A stretch of 64,000 nt of DNA. Origin: Longimicrobium sp. (GTDB taxonomy: Bacteria > Gemmatimonadota > Gemmatimonadetes > Longimicrobiales > Longimicrobiaceae). The notes beneath the pieces were generated by a model that saw only the letters and a list, made by a program, of their open reading frames with translations, searched no databases and was not told the DNA's origin. Where the stretch lies: positions 51,619 to 115,618 of the forward strand of contig DASVWD010000099.1 in NCBI GenBank assembly GCA_036389795.1. Direction: 5' to 3'. Of this stretch, positions 1 to 7,923 are shown piece by piece. Position 1 is the first letter of the stretch. The number at the start of each line of letters is the position of its first letter. The translations under genes and the position numbers were made by a program.

Positions 1-399
1 CTCTCCTTCGTGGCGAGCGGCGGCGAGATGTCGCGGCTGATGCTGGCGCTCAAGACCATACTGGCGCGCCAGGACGCCGTCCCCACCCTGGTGTTCGACG
101 AGGTCGACGCCGGCATCGGCGGGCGGGTGGCGCTGCAGGTGGGAGAGAAGATGCGCGAGGTGGCCGGCAGCCACCAGGTGTTCGCCATCACCCACCTGCC
201 GCAGATCGCCTCGCGCGCCACCACCCACCTGCGGGTGCTCAAGCGGGAGCAGGGCGGCACCACGACGACGGAAGTGGAGCGGCTGGAAGACGAGGAGCGC
301 GTCCGCGAGATCGCCCGCATGCTGGGCGGCGACCCCGAGAGCGCCGTCTCGCTGGAGCACGCCCGCGAGCTGCTGGAGCGCGGCGTCGCGGTGGGGTGA
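1..399 (+). CDS. recN: DNA repair protein RecN, C-terminal part (5' truncated by window)
   Basis: The reading frame is open from base 1 and ends at 399, giving the last 132 residues or so. The ABC signature region (ASGGEMSRLMLA), Walker B stretch (LVFDEVDAGIGG) and H-loop region (VFAITHLPQIAS) are all present in the order and spacing of RecN, an SMC-like ATPase that acts early in double-strand break repair. The coiled-coil and Walker A lie outside the window. The gene ends in a repeat-rich spacer, so no downstream operon partner is visible. Identification is firm because the DEVDAGIGG and ITHLPQIA blocks are characteristic of the family. Confidence 0.95.
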   Translation, partial: LSFVASGGEMSRLMLALKTILARQDAVPTLVFDEVDAGIGGRVALQVGEKMREVAGSHQVFAITHLPQIASRATTHLRVLKREQGGTTTTEVERLEDEERVREIARMLGGDPESAVSLEHARELLERGVAVG

Positions 400-403
400 A
401 AAG

Positions 404-485
404 AAGTGCGTGAGTGCGTGAGTGCGTGAGTGCGTTGGGACTGGAGCAGTTACGCACTAACGCACTTCCGCACTGACGCACTGCG
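404..485. repeat. Dispersed GTGCGTGA / TGCGTNAC heptamer element, copy 1
   Basis: Several copies of gtgcgtga run in one direction, followed after a short loop by the complementary forms acgcactaacgcact, so the element can fold into a long imperfect hairpin. Related elements occur at 55775-55850 and 63855-63918, each again in a spacer between host genes. This looks like a host repeat family, not part of a gene. Confidence 0.75.
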
Positions 486-640
486 GTTTTGGGCATGTCC
501 CTCCGCTGCGCTCCGGGCCGGGCTGCGCGCGCCGTAGGGCAACAAACGACGTTGCCCAACGGCGCCGGGCCACCACCGCCACGATACCCCCTGTGGCGGC
601 GGCGTCCCGGCCCTCCGGGCGCGCATCCCTCATGCAACTT
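479..640. repeat. Dispersed intergenic repeat of about 160 bp, copy A
   Basis: This block is present again in inverted orientation at 55438-55600, with long identical stretches such as ccctccgctgcgctccggg and cgtcccggccctccgggcgc. Both copies abut the same cgcactgcg edge. The rest of the 400-776 spacer, up to the stop of the next gene, is G/C-biased low-complexity sequence in which I see no gene. The long frames across it on the + strand are antisense shadows. Confidence 0.75.
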
Positions 641-776
641 CGTCGCGCGAAGCGCCGAGGTGTTCCCCTCTACCGCGCAGCGGGGGAGGGGAGCGCGCCC
701 TCCGGCTGCGAGGAACGAGCAGCCGAGGGCCGCGCGGGGGAGGGGGCCTCCCGGCTGCGCCGGGAGGCCGCATGCG

Positions 777-2435
777 TCACTCGCCCGACCCCGACGGAGG
801 AGGAGGCGGTGGCGGCGGGCTCGGCCGGGCCGGCGCGGGTGGCGGGGCCGGCGGGGGAGCGGGAGCGGGCGCCGGCTGGGGCAGCGGCAGCGGCAGCGGC
901 GGGCGGCGCACCGGCGGTTCCGCCCCGGGCGGCGGCGGCACGCGCGCCGCCGAGTCCGCCCCCGCCGTGTCCGCCCGCGCGCGCGGCGGCCGGCCGAAGA
1001 GCTGGTAGGGGAGGCGCCCGCCCGCCTCGATCACCCCCGCGTGCGGCGCCCCGCCGCTCCCCGCCACCGTGTTGCGGTACAGCACCCACAGCTCGATGGC
1101 CAGCGGCGTGCGCCCGCGCCGGGCCGCCTCGATGGTGCTGTAGCTCATCCCCAGCCCCACGCGGTGCGCCGTCCACGCCTCCGCCGTCTCCACCGGCCCC
1201 AGCAGCACCTCGCCCAGCGCGTCGCCGGCGGTGAACGTCGTCGCCCCCCGGCGCTCGAAGGCGTAGTGCGCCGCGAAGCCGAACTCGCGCGTGAGCCGGT
1301 AGCGCGGCGTGAGCGAGGCCGTGATCCGCGCCCCCGGCTCGCGGCGCAGCGTGCGCGCCGGCGCGCTGTCGCTGGGGAACAGCGTGTCGGCCAGGAACGG
1401 CCGCCGCCCCACGTCGGCCGCGAACGCCACGTCGAACGACGCCGCCGCCGTCAGCCAGAACCGGCTCGAGAGGAAGACGTCGTTCAGCAGCTCCACCCCC
1501 ACCCCGAGGTGCCCGCCCTCGGGCGGCACCTCCAGGAGCGTGAGCGGCGTCCGGGCGCCCGTGGGGAGCCGCGCGCTCACCGCCAGCGTGCTGCGCACCC
1601 CGCCCCCCCGCGCGCTGTCGGGGAAGGGCCACCCCGGCGCCGAGTTCACGAGCTGGAGCCGCGCCCCCACCCGCACGTCGCCCAGCCGGTAGGGGGTGCG
1701 CCGCGTCCCGGCCGCCAGCGCGAAGCTGTCGGCCCCCGCCAGCCGCGCCGCCGCCGTGTCGCCCAGCAGGTCGGCGAAGGAGAGCCCCTGCCGCGGCAGC
1801 TGCAGGGTGTCGCCGGTGAGCTCGCGCACCCGCCGCTGCAGCTCGATCCCGGCCTCCGACCCCGCCGTGGGGAGGTACGGCGAGCGCCCCAGCGCCGCGA
1901 ACGCCGAGTCGACCTCCGCCAGCACAGCCGCGTTGACCCCTGCGTTGGGGTTCTCGCCCACCGTGGCGCCGGAGAGGAAGAGGAACGGCACCTCCGTCTG
2001 CCGGCGGTGGATCGGGACCGTCGCCTCCAGCGTGACGCGGCCGGTGAGCCCGTACGAGAAGGTGAGCGGCACGTCGCGGCGGTCGGCCGAGAGCCGCACG
2101 GCCGCGCTCCCCACCGCCACCTCCGCCGGGAGCACCGGGCTCGTGACGCGCGCCGCCGTCCCGGTGAAGAACTCGGCCAGCCGCGAGCGCAGCGGCGGCA
2201 CCACCGGCTCCGAGATGCGCGCGGCGAGCGCCTGCAGCTGCTCCTGGAACGCGGCCCCCAGCGGCTCCGAGCCCCCGTCCGCGAAGCGCGACTCGTAGTG
2301 GGTGAACGCCCCCGTCCCCTTCAGCTCCACCCATCCCCGCGGCAGCACGCGCGCGTCCTCGCCCTGCGCGTGCAGGGCGGGGGAGGCCAGGGCGAGCAGG
2401 AGCGACGCGCCGGCGGCCGGCAGGAAGCGCTTCAT
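777..2435 (-). CDS. Putative outer-membrane beta-barrel protein with proline-rich C-terminal tail
   Basis: A 552-residue protein starting MKRFLPAAGASLLLALASP and ending its signal peptide near LHAQ, so it is predicted to be exported. The body (about 25-480) has alternating short hydrophobic strands and charged loops and repeated motifs such as LEATVPIHRRQ and YRLTREFGFAAHYAFERR, which suggests a porin-like barrel. The last 60 or so residues are almost all Pro/Ala with a final PPPPPPPPSGSGE. I do not recognise a named family. It is monocistronic, transcribed toward recN, with the tRNA-Gly promoter behind it. Confidence 0.75.
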   Translation of the reverse strand: MKRFLPAAGASLLLALASPALHAQGEDARVLPRGWVELKGTGAFTHYESRFADGGSEPLGAAFQEQLQALAARISEPVVPPLRSRLAEFFTGTAARVTSPVLPAEVAVGSAAVRLSADRRDVPLTFSYGLTGRVTLEATVPIHRRQTEVPFLFLSGATVGENPNAGVNAAVLAEVDSAFAALGRSPYLPTAGSEAGIELQRRVRELTGDTLQLPRQGLSFADLLGDTAAARLAGADSFALAAGTRRTPYRLGDVRVGARLQLVNSAPGWPFPDSARGGGVRSTLAVSARLPTGARTPLTLLEVPPEGGHLGVGVELLNDVFLSSRFWLTAAASFDVAFAADVGRRPFLADTLFPSDSAPARTLRREPGARITASLTPRYRLTREFGFAAHYAFERRGATTFTAGDALGEVLLGPVETAEAWTAHRVGLGMSYSTIEAARRGRTPLAIELWVLYRNTVAGSGGAPHAGVIEAGGRLPYQLFGRPPRARADTAGADSAARVPPPPGAEPPVRRPPLPLPLPQPAPAPAPPPAPPPAPARPSPPPPPPPPSGSGE

Positions 2436-2602
2436 CGGGTACGCCCTGGAAGCAGCGGGGACGCGGGTCCGGCCGGGCCGGACGCGGGGCAGGAGACGCT
2501 AGCGCGCGGCCCCCGCCCTTGTCAACGCGCAGAGGGGCGCGAACGCGGCGAAAACGGCTTAGGATCGGGTTAGGACGGCGCCCGGGCGGGAGCCGGCGGG
2601 GG

Positions 2603-2631
2603 TTGACCCGACCGGCCCGAACCGGTACATT
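2603..2631 (+). promoter_or_regulatory. Sigma-70-type promoter of the tRNA-Gly/tRNA-Cys unit
   Basis: A -35 box TTGACC (2603-2608) and -10 box TACATT (2626-2631) are separated by exactly 17 bases, ending 14 bases before tRNA-Gly. The same architecture is found upstream of tRNA-Glu at 54986-55014. Confidence 0.75.
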
Positions 2632-2645
2632 TGCCGTTCCCAAAC

Positions 2646-2718
2646 GCGGGCATAGCTCAGTTGGTAGAGCGCAACCTTGCCAAGGTTGAGGTCGCCGGTT
2701 CGAGCCCGGTTGCCCGCT
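2646..2718 (+). tRNA. tRNA-Gly (anticodon GCC)
   Basis: Full cloverleaf: acceptor gcgggca pairs with tgcccgc, D arm gctc/gagc, anticodon stem caacc/ggttg enclosing loop ttGCCaa, T arm gccgg/ccggt with one G-T pair, and discriminator T. CCA is not encoded. Confidence 0.97.
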
Positions 2719-2749
2719 CTCGTGCCCGCCGCGGGGTCGAAGCAGGTAC

Positions 2750-2820
2750 GGCGCCGTGGCCAAGTGGTAAGGCAGAGGACTGCAAATCCTCGACCCCCGG
2801 TTCGAATCCGGGCGGCGCCT
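2750..2820 (+). tRNA. tRNA-Cys (anticodon GCA), prophage integration target
   Basis: Full cloverleaf: acceptor ggcgccg/cggcgcc, anticodon stem gagga/tcctc around loop ctGCAaa, T arm cccgg/ccggg. It lies 31 bases after tRNA-Gly and shares its promoter. From the anticodon stem onward the sequence is duplicated at the far end of the prophage. The 5' half is therefore original host DNA, and the 3' half was restored by the phage. Confidence 0.97.
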
Positions 2821-2823
2821 CTC
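2777..2823. other. attL core (47 bp), 3' half of tRNA-Cys
   Basis: It starts ggactgcaaatcctcg and ends ggcggcgcctctc, and is identical to 54927-54973. The bases just outside differ on both sides (agagg versus gcgcgg before, ccc versus atc after), which fixes the limits of identity. Confidence 0.93.
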
Positions 2824-2888
2824 CCTCCCTATCCCCTCGCCCCGCATGTGCTTGCGCGCCGTGGGGCGTTCCCGTCTCCGCTCCTGCC

Positions 2889-2911
2889 GTGCTACGTAGT
2901 TTGCTACGTTT
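2889..2911. promoter_or_regulatory. Probable integrase arm-type sites, left end
   Basis: Two direct copies of TGCTACGT at 2890-2897 and 2902-2909, 12 bases apart. The same octamer occurs twice, 11 bases apart, just inside the right end (54804-54822). Pairs of short direct repeats at both ends are typical of arm sites bound by the N-terminal domain of tyrosine integrases. The first copy also contains the palindrome ctacgtag. Confidence 0.65.
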
Positions 2912-3149
2912 CTTGCCCGCCGGCGATGCTTCCGACGTCCGCCTCAATCAGGTCCGCCCACTTGCGTAGGTCCGCCGCGAATTCGCGGAGCCACGCCATG
3001 GGCGTACCGGCGTGCGACGGCGCCCGGTCCATCCACCATGCGAGGCGTTCGATCACCGAGGAACCGTCCATGGGCGGAGGGTCGCTCCCGTGTTCCTCGG
3101 AGACTGCTTGCAAGAACGCCTTGTAGGCGTGATGTGTCATAGCGTCCAT
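2904..3149 (-). CDS. Small hypothetical prophage protein next to attL
   Basis: 81 residues from MDAMTHHAYKAFLQAVSEEH to GSIAGGQET. The start is supported by a ggagg ribosome-binding site in gaggaggagaacg just upstream. Mostly helical, with MAWLREFAADLRKWADLIEA forming an amphipathic helix and several Trp residues. It is the last gene of the leftward integrase unit. Its stop codon overlaps the left arm sites, so transcription of the unit runs through attL. No family recognised. Confidence 0.65.
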   Translation of the reverse strand: MDAMTHHAYKAFLQAVSEEHGSDPPPMDGSSVIERLAWWMDRAPSHAGTPMAWLREFAADLRKWADLIEADVGSIAGGQET

Positions 3150-3169
3150 CGCTCCGTTCTCCTCCTCTC

Positions 3170-4360
3170 TCACGCCGCCCCCGCGTCGCGCAGCTTGCGC
3201 GGCTCGTTCACCACCGCGAGCAGCGTGTGCTCGTCCGCCCCGTCGTAGATCTCCAGCGTCCGCACCGACTGCCACCCGCCCGCGGCCGCCACGTCCGAGC
3301 GCGGCCAGTCCTTCCGTGCCCTCACCCATGCGCGCCGGTACGGGTGGAAGGCGCCCCGCGCCTGCGGCTGCAGGCCAGCGTCCCTCTCCGCGTGGCGCAG
3401 CTGCTTGATCGCGTACTCGACCGTCCAACAGCGGGTGGGGTCCTTCGGCCGCGGGAAGAGGGGTCCGCGCCCCACCGCGCCGCGTTTGCGCAGCAGCCGG
3501 TCGATGGCGGACCTCGCATCCGCAGGCAGTGGTATCCACATCTCCACGCCGCGCTTGTCGGTCTCCGCCCGCTTCAGGACCCGTCCGAGCGGTGCCTGCG
3601 GCAGCGCCTGCAAATCCAGGTCGGCGTAGTCCAGAGCGCAGATCGCCCCCGCCCGCCAGCCAAGCGCCTCCACCAGGTCCACGAACTCCCCGAACCGGCC
3701 GCTGCCGTGGCGGCTGCAGTGCGGCCGGAGGGCGAGGAAGCGGTCGTACGTGGCCACCGGCCGCCGCGGGTTCACGTTACGCGGCAGGGCGAACTGCATG
3801 ACCGACGGCCGAACTGGCGCGTCGTCTAAATGGCCTTCGGGCCCGGCCCACCGCAGCACCGCCTGTAAGAAGCCCACGTCCTTGCCGGCGGTCGTGTCGC
3901 TAGCGGCGCCGAGGGCGTGCCCCTGCACCGCAACCCGCCCCGCCTTGCGGTCCGCGACGAACCGCTTGAGGATGCCGGGCGTCAGGTCCTGGACGACGAA
4001 TGCGTCCCCTAGGTACGCCTGCCAGATATCCATCCGCCGCGCGTCGTCCTGGGCGCCGCGCCTCTTCTTGCGGGCCGGCTCGCCGGCGCCCTCGTAGAGG
4101 CCGAACAGCGCGGCCAGGGTGAGGAGGCCCCGCGCCCCCGCCTCCTTGTTCGTGCGATGAAGCCGCGAGAGGGCGTCGGCGTGCTCCATGGCCTTCGCCT
4201 TGTCCCGGTGTCCCAAGCTTTGAAAGTGGTTCTGCCCCCGCACGGGGTCCCACCAGCGGCAGGTGAGGACGCCGCCCGGCACGCGCTCCCCCACCCAGAC
4301 GCGCGACCCGCGCGACCCCGCTTCGTAGCTCCAGAGCTTCGGCTGTTTCTTCTTCGGCAC
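3170..4360 (-). CDS. int: Tyrosine-type site-specific integrase
   Basis: 396 residues with a GTG start. The catalytic set is visible: Arg in LVEALGWRAGAICAL (about 233), HPYR (His339, Arg342), Trp in AAGGWQSVRTL (363) and the nucleophile Tyr372 in LEIYDGADE. The N-terminal 60 residues (WSYEAGSRGSRVWVGE, then WWDPVRGQNHFQSLGH) look like an arm-binding domain, and residues about 75-190 like a core-binding domain. Location beside attL and the tRNA core site fits integration and excision of this prophage. The second catalytic motif HPYR replaces the usual HxLR, a common variation. Confidence 0.93.
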   Translation of the reverse strand: MPKKKQPKLWSYEAGSRGSRVWVGERVPGGVLTCRWWDPVRGQNHFQSLGHRDKAKAMEHADALSRLHRTNKEAGARGLLTLAALFGLYEGAGEPARKKRRGAQDDARRMDIWQAYLGDAFVVQDLTPGILKRFVADRKAGRVAVQGHALGAASDTTAGKDVGFLQAVLRWAGPEGHLDDAPVRPSVMQFALPRNVNPRRPVATYDRFLALRPHCSRHGSGRFGEFVDLVEALGWRAGAICALDYADLDLQALPQAPLGRVLKRAETDKRGVEMWIPLPADARSAIDRLLRKRGAVGRGPLFPRPKDPTRCWTVEYAIKQLRHAERDAGLQPQARGAFHPYRRAWVRARKDWPRSDVAAAGGWQSVRTLEIYDGADEHTLLAVVNEPRKLRDAGAA

Positions 4361-4384
4361 GGCTCACCTCCCGCCCGCGTGGAT

Positions 4385-4774
4385 TCACAGCGCGGCCCGC
4401 CGGGCCGCCGCCCCCGCGGTAGATGATGCACTCCCGCCGCGTCCCGCGCGAGCCTTCCGGAGATCATCCGAATCCGCGGGCGCGTGCCCGGCCTTGAAGG
4501 GGACCTGCGAGCGCATGATTCGCGGCGCACCCTTGCGTCCGACGTTCAGCTCCGGGCGTTCGCGTAGAAGCGCGCCCAGGCGCTCGACGCTGTATCCGCC
4601 CAGGACGGAGGCTTGCGCGAGACTGAGCGGCCGCAGCGCATCGTCGCGCAGAGAGACCTCCATCTGGTCCGCGACCGAGTCCAGGACGGAGGCAAGCGCC
4701 TCGCCACCGCTGCCGTACTCACGGAAGCGGGCCGCGTCCTCGCGCCAGCGCTGGAGCAGCTCGGACGGGCTCAC
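4385..4774 (-). CDS. Excisionase / AlpA-like DNA-binding protein candidate
   Basis: 129 residues with a GTG start in a GTGA overlap with the preceding gene. N-terminus VSPSELLQRWREDAARFREY is helical. Residues about 50-95 (LSLAQASVLGGYSVERLGAL, then ELNVGRKGAPRIMRSQVP) match the layout of a helix-turn-helix of the excisionase/MerR kind, in which an Ala-x-x-Leu-Gly turn is followed by a basic wing. It lies directly upstream of int in the same unit, where recombination directionality factors are usually found. Function is inferred from position and fold. Confidence 0.6.
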   Translation of the reverse strand: MSPSELLQRWREDAARFREYGSGGEALASVLDSVADQMEVSLRDDALRPLSLAQASVLGGYSVERLGALLRERPELNVGRKGAPRIMRSQVPFKAGHAPADSDDLRKARAGRGGSASSTAGAAARRAAL

Positions 4775-5103
4775 GTCGCGCCCCCATCCGTCTCCGCCAG
4801 CGGGACCCACCCCAGGCGCTGCTCCGTCGGGGTAGGGATGCGCGCGAGCTCGTCGGCGAGCCGCAGCAGGTTGCGGCGTTCCTGGTTGACGATCACCGAC
4901 GGGCCGTTCATCCCCAGATACCTCAGAACGCGGTCGACGCTGTTGCGCAGGAAGAGGGCAACGCGGTCCGGGTCCGGCCCGCCCGACTCGCGCGCTTCCG
5001 CCCGGCGCCGCTCAAAGTAGCGCTGCTCCTCCAGTGCCTCTTCGACACGGAAGGCGTCACTGTGCTCCCAGGCTTCCGCTTCACGCTCAGCCTCCCCACC
5101 CAA
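4771..5103 (-). CDS. Hypothetical helical protein, start uncertain
   Basis: The well-supported part runs from GGEAEREAEAWEHSD to the stop at 4771: charged helices EEALEEQRYFERRRAEAR, then VALFLRNSVDRVLRYLGMNG and ERRNLLRLADELARIPTP. No ATG or GTG lies at its head. The nearest in-frame start is TTG at 5103, inside the end of the upstream RMF-like gene. An alternative is a one-base frameshift joining the two frames at gggtggggagg. No family recognised; DNA-binding or structural roles cannot be told apart. Confidence 0.55.
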   Translation of the reverse strand: MGGEAEREAEAWEHSDAFRVEEALEEQRYFERRRAEARESGGPDPDRVALFLRNSVDRVLRYLGMNGPSVIVNQERRNLLRLADELARIPTPTEQRLGWVPLAETDGGAT

Positions 5104-5224
5104 GCGCCCACACCGCGTGCTGGCGCGTGCCTTCCGGCCAGGGATTCGACTCGACCCCGTGGTGGTAATCGAGCTTGGCGGCGTACCATACGGCGTCGAG
5201 AGCGTCTTTCGGGGGCTCAGGCAC
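5087..5224 (-). CDS. RMF/CrpP-like miniprotein (45 aa)
   Basis: A GTG start overlaps the end of the ParB-like gene. The sequence has the ribosome-modulation-factor layout: WYAAKLDYHHG (A/G-x-x-A helix), then SNPWPEGTRQHAVWALGWGG, corresponding to the NPYPxGTxxHxxWxxGW core of that family. Such short proteins are common in phages and mobile elements. In bacteria RMF dimerises ribosomes, while phage versions are mostly uncharacterised. It ends at two closely spaced TGA codons. It is easily missed because it is short and overlapped on both sides. Confidence 0.6.
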   Translation of the reverse strand: MPEPPKDALDAVWYAAKLDYHHGVESNPWPEGTRQHAVWALGWGG

Positions 5225-7310
5225 CGGCCACCTCGCCGCGCAGCAGCACATCGGCCTGGTCCAGTGCGTCCGCCAGCGCCGACAGGTCCGCCCCGCCCTC
5301 CTGGTTCGCGTTTAGGAACGCCCAGCCGAGTTCGCAATGCCGCGAGAGTACCCGGAGGGCGTGCGCCTTGTCCTCCGCGCTCATGTCCGGCTGCTGCGCG
5401 TGCGCAAACGCATCGCGGATGTTCGCCGGAAGCCGGTCGACCTCGGCCGCGGCGGCGTCCCGGCGCGCCGGCGGATTCTTGGCCGGTTGCGCGGGTGGGT
5501 CCTGTGCGCCGTGCCGCCCTTCCCACCCGCTCCCCGGGACCGCCGACGCAGGCGCCCCGACCTCCTGCAGCAGCCGAAGCGTCGTCCGAAGCGCCTCGTT
5601 CAGGACGACCACGTGCGCGGGGGTCGCAGGCGCTTCGGGATGGAACCAGGCGCGAATCTCCCCCAGGGTGGCCGTGCCGCGCACGATGGCGCGGGCGATG
5701 CCGGACGGTGCGACTGCGGCCTCAGCCGGGCCGGGGGCGCTTCGCGAAGCGGGGGCCGAAGACGACCCACCCGCTTGCGGAGGTGACGACGTGGCGGAGG
5801 TCGCACCAGACGCCATCGAAGGGTCCGCGGTGGAACCGGACGACACGGTGGACGTCGTGGAACCTTCGGTGGACGGCTCCTCCGGCATCGGGCTGGGGTC
5901 GGCGACGAGGAGCGGCCCGTGGGCCTCGGTCGGATCGGTGCCGCCCCACTCCTGGCCGTCGCGGTCCCCGACGGAACCACCCGACCCCGCCGGCGGCGTC
6001 CGGAAGTGTTCTGGCGTGCAGTCTTCGCAGACGCCGACGGTGAGGTCCGCCAGCCCCCACAAAGTCGAGCCGCAGGACCGACAGGGTGTCGTGCACGGCT
6101 CGGGTGACCAACGGCCCTCGGCGCCCCGTGGCTCGCCTGGCGGGCGCGGGCCCATGCCGGACTCGTCGGCTTGCACCTCCTCGCTTCCACTGACTGGCAG
6201 CGACGTACGCCCGATCAGGTCGAGTGCTGCCTGTCGCTCTCGCTCCTCGGGGAAGACCGCCGCCAGATCCGCGTGGGTGTCGACAGCGAGGCCCCGCCGG
6301 CGCATCTCCTCGAGCTTGGTCTCGTACCACGTCGGGTTGTAACAGCGCCGGTGCCCGACCAGCGTGTCCGGGGCGCCGCAGCCGCACTCCGCGTCGTGCT
6401 CGCCCGCGGGCAGCATAGGGGAGTCCGCCGGCAGGTCCGCGGCGCAGTCGAGCGGCCAGGAGACCTCGAGCGCCACCCCGAGAACGATCTCCTTCACCTG
6501 TCGGTCCGAGAGGCCCTTGGGCTCGGTGATCGCCGCTTCCTCGCACGCCGCCGCCGCGCGCCCGAACAGGCGCGCCCTCGCTGCATCGTTCTTGAGCTTG
6601 GAGAGGAACGGCTTCACGTAGTTCTTGAGCGCCGTTCGGCTCCAGTCGCCGGCCTCGACGCCCGCCAGCCAGTAGTCGGGGAGCTTGAGCAGCCCCAGGT
6701 CGTTGGAGAGCGTGGACGGGGAGTCGTAGCCGAGGGCCGCGGCGATCTCCTCGCGGGTCTTGCCGGCCGCCTCGCCGAGCGCCACCTCGACGGCGTGCGC
6801 GCGGAGCTGCTCCACGTCGGAGAGCAGGAGTTTTTCGGTGCCGGTGACGCGCGCGTAGCGGAGCGCCTCCTCGTCCGTCCAGGTGCGGACCTCGCAGCGG
6901 AGCGTCGCGAGCCCGGCCGCTCGAGCCTCGCGCCAGCGGCGCTCGCCGTCCACGATCTCGACGTGCGGGCGGGACTCTTCCGACCACCGGAATGGCGGGC
7001 CGTACTCCGCCAGGTCGGCCGCCGAGACGTGGACCAGGAGCGGCTCCTGCTGGCCGTTCGCACGCAAGGAGTTCCTGAGCCTCGCCTGCTCCAGCTCGGG
7101 GAAGCGCTGGCGGGGATTCATCCGCTGGCCGGCGAAAGGGCCCTCCTGGAAGCGGTACGGGCCGCTGATCCAGTGGAGGGGGATCTCGGCGACCCCGAGA
7201 GAGGCGCCCTCCGGCGCCTGAGACCGGAGCCACGCCTTGAGCGAGAGACCGCTCGCGCGGAACGCGGCGTTCTCTTTATCGGTCAGGTGGACGCCTACCT
7301 TGGCTGCCAT
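5217..7310 (-). CDS. ParB-like (ParB/Srx fold) DNA-binding protein with unusual C-terminal extension
   Basis: 697 residues; start ATG preceded by aaggaaag. Residues about 75-150 carry the ParB core, with VSAADLAEYG, VEIVDGERRWREARAAGL (the G-E-R-R-W-R motif) and a following helical helix-turn-helix region (TREEIAAALGYDSPSTLSNDL). A Cys-rich patch (GEHDAECGCGAPD and CRSCGSTLWGL..CEDC) suggests zinc ribbons in the middle. A long Ser/Thr/Pro-rich linker (about 450-540) leads to a helical C-terminal domain. Twice the size of partition ParB and without a ParA neighbour, so it is more likely a phage nuclease or regulator than a plasmid partition protein. Confidence 0.75.
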   Translation of the reverse strand: MAAKVGVHLTDKENAAFRASGLSLKAWLRSQAPEGASLGVAEIPLHWISGPYRFQEGPFAGQRMNPRQRFPELEQARLRNSLRANGQQEPLLVHVSAADLAEYGPPFRWSEESRPHVEIVDGERRWREARAAGLATLRCEVRTWTDEEALRYARVTGTEKLLLSDVEQLRAHAVEVALGEAAGKTREEIAAALGYDSPSTLSNDLGLLKLPDYWLAGVEAGDWSRTALKNYVKPFLSKLKNDAARARLFGRAAAACEEAAITEPKGLSDRQVKEIVLGVALEVSWPLDCAADLPADSPMLPAGEHDAECGCGAPDTLVGHRRCYNPTWYETKLEEMRRRGLAVDTHADLAAVFPEERERQAALDLIGRTSLPVSGSEEVQADESGMGPRPPGEPRGAEGRWSPEPCTTPCRSCGSTLWGLADLTVGVCEDCTPEHFRTPPAGSGGSVGDRDGQEWGGTDPTEAHGPLLVADPSPMPEEPSTEGSTTSTVSSGSTADPSMASGATSATSSPPQAGGSSSAPASRSAPGPAEAAVAPSGIARAIVRGTATLGEIRAWFHPEAPATPAHVVVLNEALRTTLRLLQEVGAPASAVPGSGWEGRHGAQDPPAQPAKNPPARRDAAAAEVDRLPANIRDAFAHAQQPDMSAEDKAHALRVLSRHCELGWAFLNANQEGGADLSALADALDQADVLLRGEVAGA

Positions 7311-7480
7311 CGGCTTTCCTTGGGGAACGAGAGTACGGGCGCCTCGGTGAGCCACCGGAGGTTACGCCACGGCGAAGCGTACGGCGGCTTAGGAATCCAG
7401 CGTCCGTAGCCGCTCCGGCGGTGGCCGTGCCGCTTGCGGGCCCGGCGGGACTGGTTGCCGTGGTGAGGGTGGCGCATCGG

Positions 7481-7780
7481 TCAGAGCGTGGGGTCGTCGT
7501 CTTCGTCCCATCCGGCACCAGCCGGGAGGGCGGCGGGCTGGCGCTCCTCCTCCTGAACCTGGCGGGCGCGTTCAATGATGCGGCGCGCCGCGGCCAACTC
7601 GGGCACGTGGACCGGGAAGGGGTCGCCGCCGTAGTCGCGCAGCCTAGCCACCGCCTTGCGCGCGACCTCCTCCGTGCACGGGTGGACGGCGTAGATCGAC
7701 TGCCCGCCGTGGTAAACCGTCTGCGCCGGGTGGCCCTCCACCTCCGGAATGTCCACCCGGCACATGGGCGTTCCGAACAT
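7481..7780 (-). CDS. Hypothetical protein (99 aa)
   Basis: Starts MFGTPMCRVDIPEVEGH at an ATG that overlaps the stop of the upstream small gene (TGATG). The mid part (TVYHGGQSIYAVHPCTEEVA) is beta-rich, followed by the long helix AAARRIIERARQVQEEE and an acidic tail DEDDDPTL. Short early-type phage gene, no family recognised. Confidence 0.65.
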   Translation of the reverse strand: MFGTPMCRVDIPEVEGHPAQTVYHGGQSIYAVHPCTEEVARKAVARLRDYGGDPFPVHVPELAAARRIIERARQVQEEERQPAALPAGAGWDEDDDPTL

Positions 7781-7923
7781 CACTTCCTCGGTGACGTTGC
7801 CTCGCCGCCGGCGGGCTGGATCCAGAGCACGCGCCCGTCGGCGAGGTCGATGCTTCCCGGTCGGTGGCCGTGGCCGCAGCAAGACTGCGTGGTCAAGACT
7901 CCTGCATCGTTCAGCGCCTTCAC
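7780..7923 (-). CDS. CCGHGH-motif small protein, possibly N-terminally incomplete
   Basis: From a GTG start: VKALNDAGVLTTQSCCGHGH, then RPGSIDLADGRVLWIQPAGG, stop at 7780. The arrangement of ALN-AG, T-x-S-CCGHG and PGSI-L-DGR is a familiar small protein type of phages and mobile elements. The motif usually begins some 15 residues earlier (here HRARADRSIRIAPI is open back to 7965 with no ATG or GTG), so either an unusual start is used or the 5' end has decayed. Function unknown; the Cys/His set could bind metal. Confidence 0.55.
   Translation of the reverse strand: MKALNDAGVLTTQSCCGHGHRPGSIDLADGRVLWIQPAGGEATSPRK

Noticed and set aside
404..485. CRISPR array
   Set aside because: Units are too short, contiguous and partly inverted, without spacers; it is a palindromic spacer repeat.
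489..2573. 694-codon open frame on the + strand opposite the outer-membrane protein
   Set aside because: It starts inside a dispersed repeat, is over 20% Arg with no domain pattern, and the minus-strand product has a signal peptide.
670..2847. 725-codon minus-strand frame running through both tRNAs
   Set aside because: It crosses tRNA-Gly and tRNA-Cys and overlaps the exported protein out of frame; composition is Arg/Gly-rich.
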